A stretch of 7,899 nucleotides of DNA, from the NCBI GenBank assembly GCA_013388565.1, contig JACAEZ010000073.1:1-7899 (forward strand). Direction: 5' to 3'. Every line of letters begins with the position of its first letter. Within the stretch, counting starts at the first letter, position 1. The DNA is from Campylobacterales bacterium (GTDB lineage: Bacteria > Campylobacterota > Campylobacteria > Campylobacterales > JACAEZ01). This document shows positions 6,856 through 7,899 of the stretch, piece by piece. The notes beneath the pieces are model-generated. The model was not told the DNA's origin. It was given only the letters and a program-made list of their open reading frames with translations, and made no database searches. The translations under genes and the position numbers were made by a program.

Positions 6856-6876
6856 AAAAGCAATTTAAAAGCAATT
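6856..6876. repeat. Direct repeat with 11-bp period, candidate OmpR-type operator
   Basis: AAAAGCAATT occurs exactly at 6856-6865 and again at 6867-6876, one helical turn apart. A shorter match, CAATT, recurs at 6894-6898, two further turns along. OmpR/PhoB-family regulators bind as head-to-tail dimers to tandem half-sites of about 11 bp, and the gene next to the repeat encodes such a regulator. The repeat lies in the -35 region for the cheR promoter candidate, and around and just downstream of the likely start of the regulator transcript. Function is inferred. Confidence 0.5.
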
Positions 6877-6881
6877 CTATT

Positions 6882-6887
6882 ATTATA
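6882..6887 (-). promoter_or_regulatory. Candidate -10 box for the signalling cassette
   Basis: The minus strand reads TATAAT at 6887-6882. A start near 6875 would give a leader of about 34 nt containing the AGGAG site. A second TATAAT on this strand at 6901-6896 is an alternative. The box overlaps the plus-strand -10 candidate of cheR, so the two promoters may compete. Confidence 0.5.
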
Positions 6888-6891
6888 TAAT
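6886..6891 (+). promoter_or_regulatory. Candidate -10 box for cheR-cheD
   Basis: TATAAT lies 35 nt before the cheR ATG and would give a start near 6898. No -35 TTGACA is visible, as is normal in Campylobacterota; the 11-bp-period repeat occupies that position instead. Confidence 0.5.
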
Positions 6892-6926
6892 AACAATTAT
6901 AAGTTTTTTTAACAAAGAGTCAAACA

Positions 6927-7766
6927 ATGGAATTAACACATAAAGATATAAAAGCTATAAAAACACTAGTGTATAAATATACGGGCATAATATTAAATGA
7001 TAGTAAAGATATTATGATAAAAAATAGAGTGCATAAATTAATAGAAAAGCACTCTTTACCTCATGATATGAAATATATTCTTGAGAGAGTAAGTAGTGGA
7101 GAGCTTAGAGAGATATTCATAAACTCATTTACAACAAATAAAACAGACCTTTTTAGAGAGGTTTTTCATTTTAATGATTTGTTAGATAGGGTATTTACAG
7201 AACATTTCAAATATGAAAACAGTATAAATATATATTGTTGTGCTAGTTCAACTGGAGAGGAGCCTTACTCTATAGCTACCACATTTTTACACTATAAAGA
7301 GTTAATGAATGCTCCAATAAATGCTACGATAACTGCTACAGACATAGATACGAATGTTTTAGCTCAAGCAAAAGAGGGTGTTTTTCAAGTAAATAAATAC
7401 CAAAATCCATTTCCAAATTGGTTTAAACCTCAACTATATTTTAAAAGAAGAGAGACTCAAGAGACAATTCCATATTTTTTTATAAAAGCAAAAGATGAAG
7501 TTAAAAAATTATTAACATTCAAACAGTTAAATCTATTTGACCAAACATATCCATTTAAAGAGAGTAGTTTAGATGTTATTTTTTGCAGAAATGTATTGAT
7601 ATATTTTAATACAAAAGACCAAGGAGCTATTATTCATAAACTATTAAAAATATTGAAAATGGGTGGCACTATCTACTTTGGACATTCAGAAAATCCTCTT
7701 GAATATTCAAGATATTTAGAAAAAAAAGGACATAATATTTTTGTAAAGGTTAAAGATATATTATGA
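6927..7766 (+). CDS. cheR: Chemotaxis protein-glutamate O-methyltransferase CheR
   Basis: CheR methylates glutamates on the cytoplasmic domains of chemoreceptors using SAM, giving sensory adaptation. The 279-residue protein has the N-terminal helical CheR domain (about 1-65), then FTTNKTDLFRE (68-78), the SAM-binding CCASSTGEEPYSIA (104-117), TATDID (136-141) contacting the adenosine, KQLNLFD (199-205) and FCRNVLIYF (219-227), all in the order of the family, ending in GGTIYFGHSENP. Length is normal and no TPR or receiver domain is fused. The ATG at 6927 has AGAG at 6916-6919, a modest ribosome binding site. It is divergent from the two-component cassette across 85 nt and overlaps the next gene by 4 nt (ATGA). 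Confidence 0.95.
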   Translation: MELTHKDIKAIKTLVYKYTGIILNDSKDIMIKNRVHKLIEKHSLPHDMKYILERVSSGELREIFINSFTTNKTDLFREVFHFNDLLDRVFTEHFKYENSINIYCCASSTGEEPYSIATTFLHYKELMNAPINATITATDIDTNVLAQAKEGVFQVNKYQNPFPNWFKPQLYFKRRETQETIPYFFIKAKDEVKKLLTFKQLNLFDQTYPFKESSLDVIFCRNVLIYFNTKDQGAIIHKLLKILKMGGTIYFGHSENPLEYSRYLEKKGHNIFVKVKDIL

Positions 7767-7899
7767 TTATAAAAGGCTCTTTAGATAATGAAATTTTAAA
7801 ATTGCCACCAACATCAGCAAATAAACTCATAAAAGGGTATCCTACATTTATAATTATAGGTGGTGAGTTTGCAATAACTTCAGATGTACATAATATAGC
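7763..7899 (+). CDS. cheD: Chemoreceptor glutamine deamidase CheD, 5' part
   Basis: The first 45 codons of a gene run off the right edge. The ATG is in the ATGA overlap with the cheR stop. The residues FIIIGGEFAITSDVHNI (28-44) match the beginning of CheD, which typically reads as a GE-A-S pattern followed by a T-LGSC motif holding the catalytic Cys; that motif would lie just beyond the window. CheD deamidates receptor glutamines and interacts with CheC or CheY in some bacteria. The short N-terminal extension before the GGE motif (about 30 residues) is slightly long. The assignment rests on position next to cheR and this short match. Confidence 0.72.
   Translation, partial: MIIKGSLDNEILKLPPTSANKLIKGYPTFIIIGGEFAITSDVHNI

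Overview
The window looks like chromosomal DNA from a low-GC member of the Campylobacterota (the former Epsilonproteobacteria), in the general range of Sulfurimonas or Arcobacteraceae. Three things suggest this: the strongly AT-biased third codon positions, the compact gene packing with short overlaps, and lineage-typical protein features. Those features include a RibF with an ATIN-type flavokinase motif, a histidine kinase with an HQWRQP H-box, and a cheR-cheD pair. The genus cannot be fixed from this sequence alone. No rRNA, tRNA, CRISPR array, insertion sequence or phage gene was seen.

Positions 1-2026 (plus strand) are a housekeeping block of overlapping genes: the 3' part of tlyA (rRNA 2'-O-methyltransferase), ribF (riboflavin kinase/FAD synthetase) and cmoA (carboxy-SAM synthase for tRNA wobble uridine modification). 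Positions 2027-2095 carry a good candidate sigma-54 promoter and a near-perfect Shine-Dalgarno. These lead into nifV (homocitrate synthase, which makes the organic ligand of the nitrogenase FeMo cofactor). A GNAT acetyltransferase gene overlaps the nifV stop by 4 nt. This pair implies a diazotroph, although no nitrogenase structural gene lies in the window.

Positions 4048-6841 (minus strand) hold a signalling cassette, in transcription order: an OmpR-type response regulator, a soluble histidine kinase with no recognisable sensor domain (8-nt overlap), a stand-alone CheY-like receiver, and a 309-residue mostly helical protein that I do not recognise. The cassette runs convergently into the GNAT gene, with the two stop codons directly abutting.

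Positions 6842-6926 are a divergent intergenic region. It contains back-to-back -10 boxes inside a 14-bp palindrome, and a 10-bp direct repeat with an 11-bp period next to them, the spacing typical of OmpR/PhoB-family operators. From 6927 the plus strand encodes cheR and the beginning of cheD, the chemoreceptor methyltransferase and glutamine deamidase. The arrangement suggests, as inference, that the response regulator controls both its own cassette and the chemotaxis adaptation genes.
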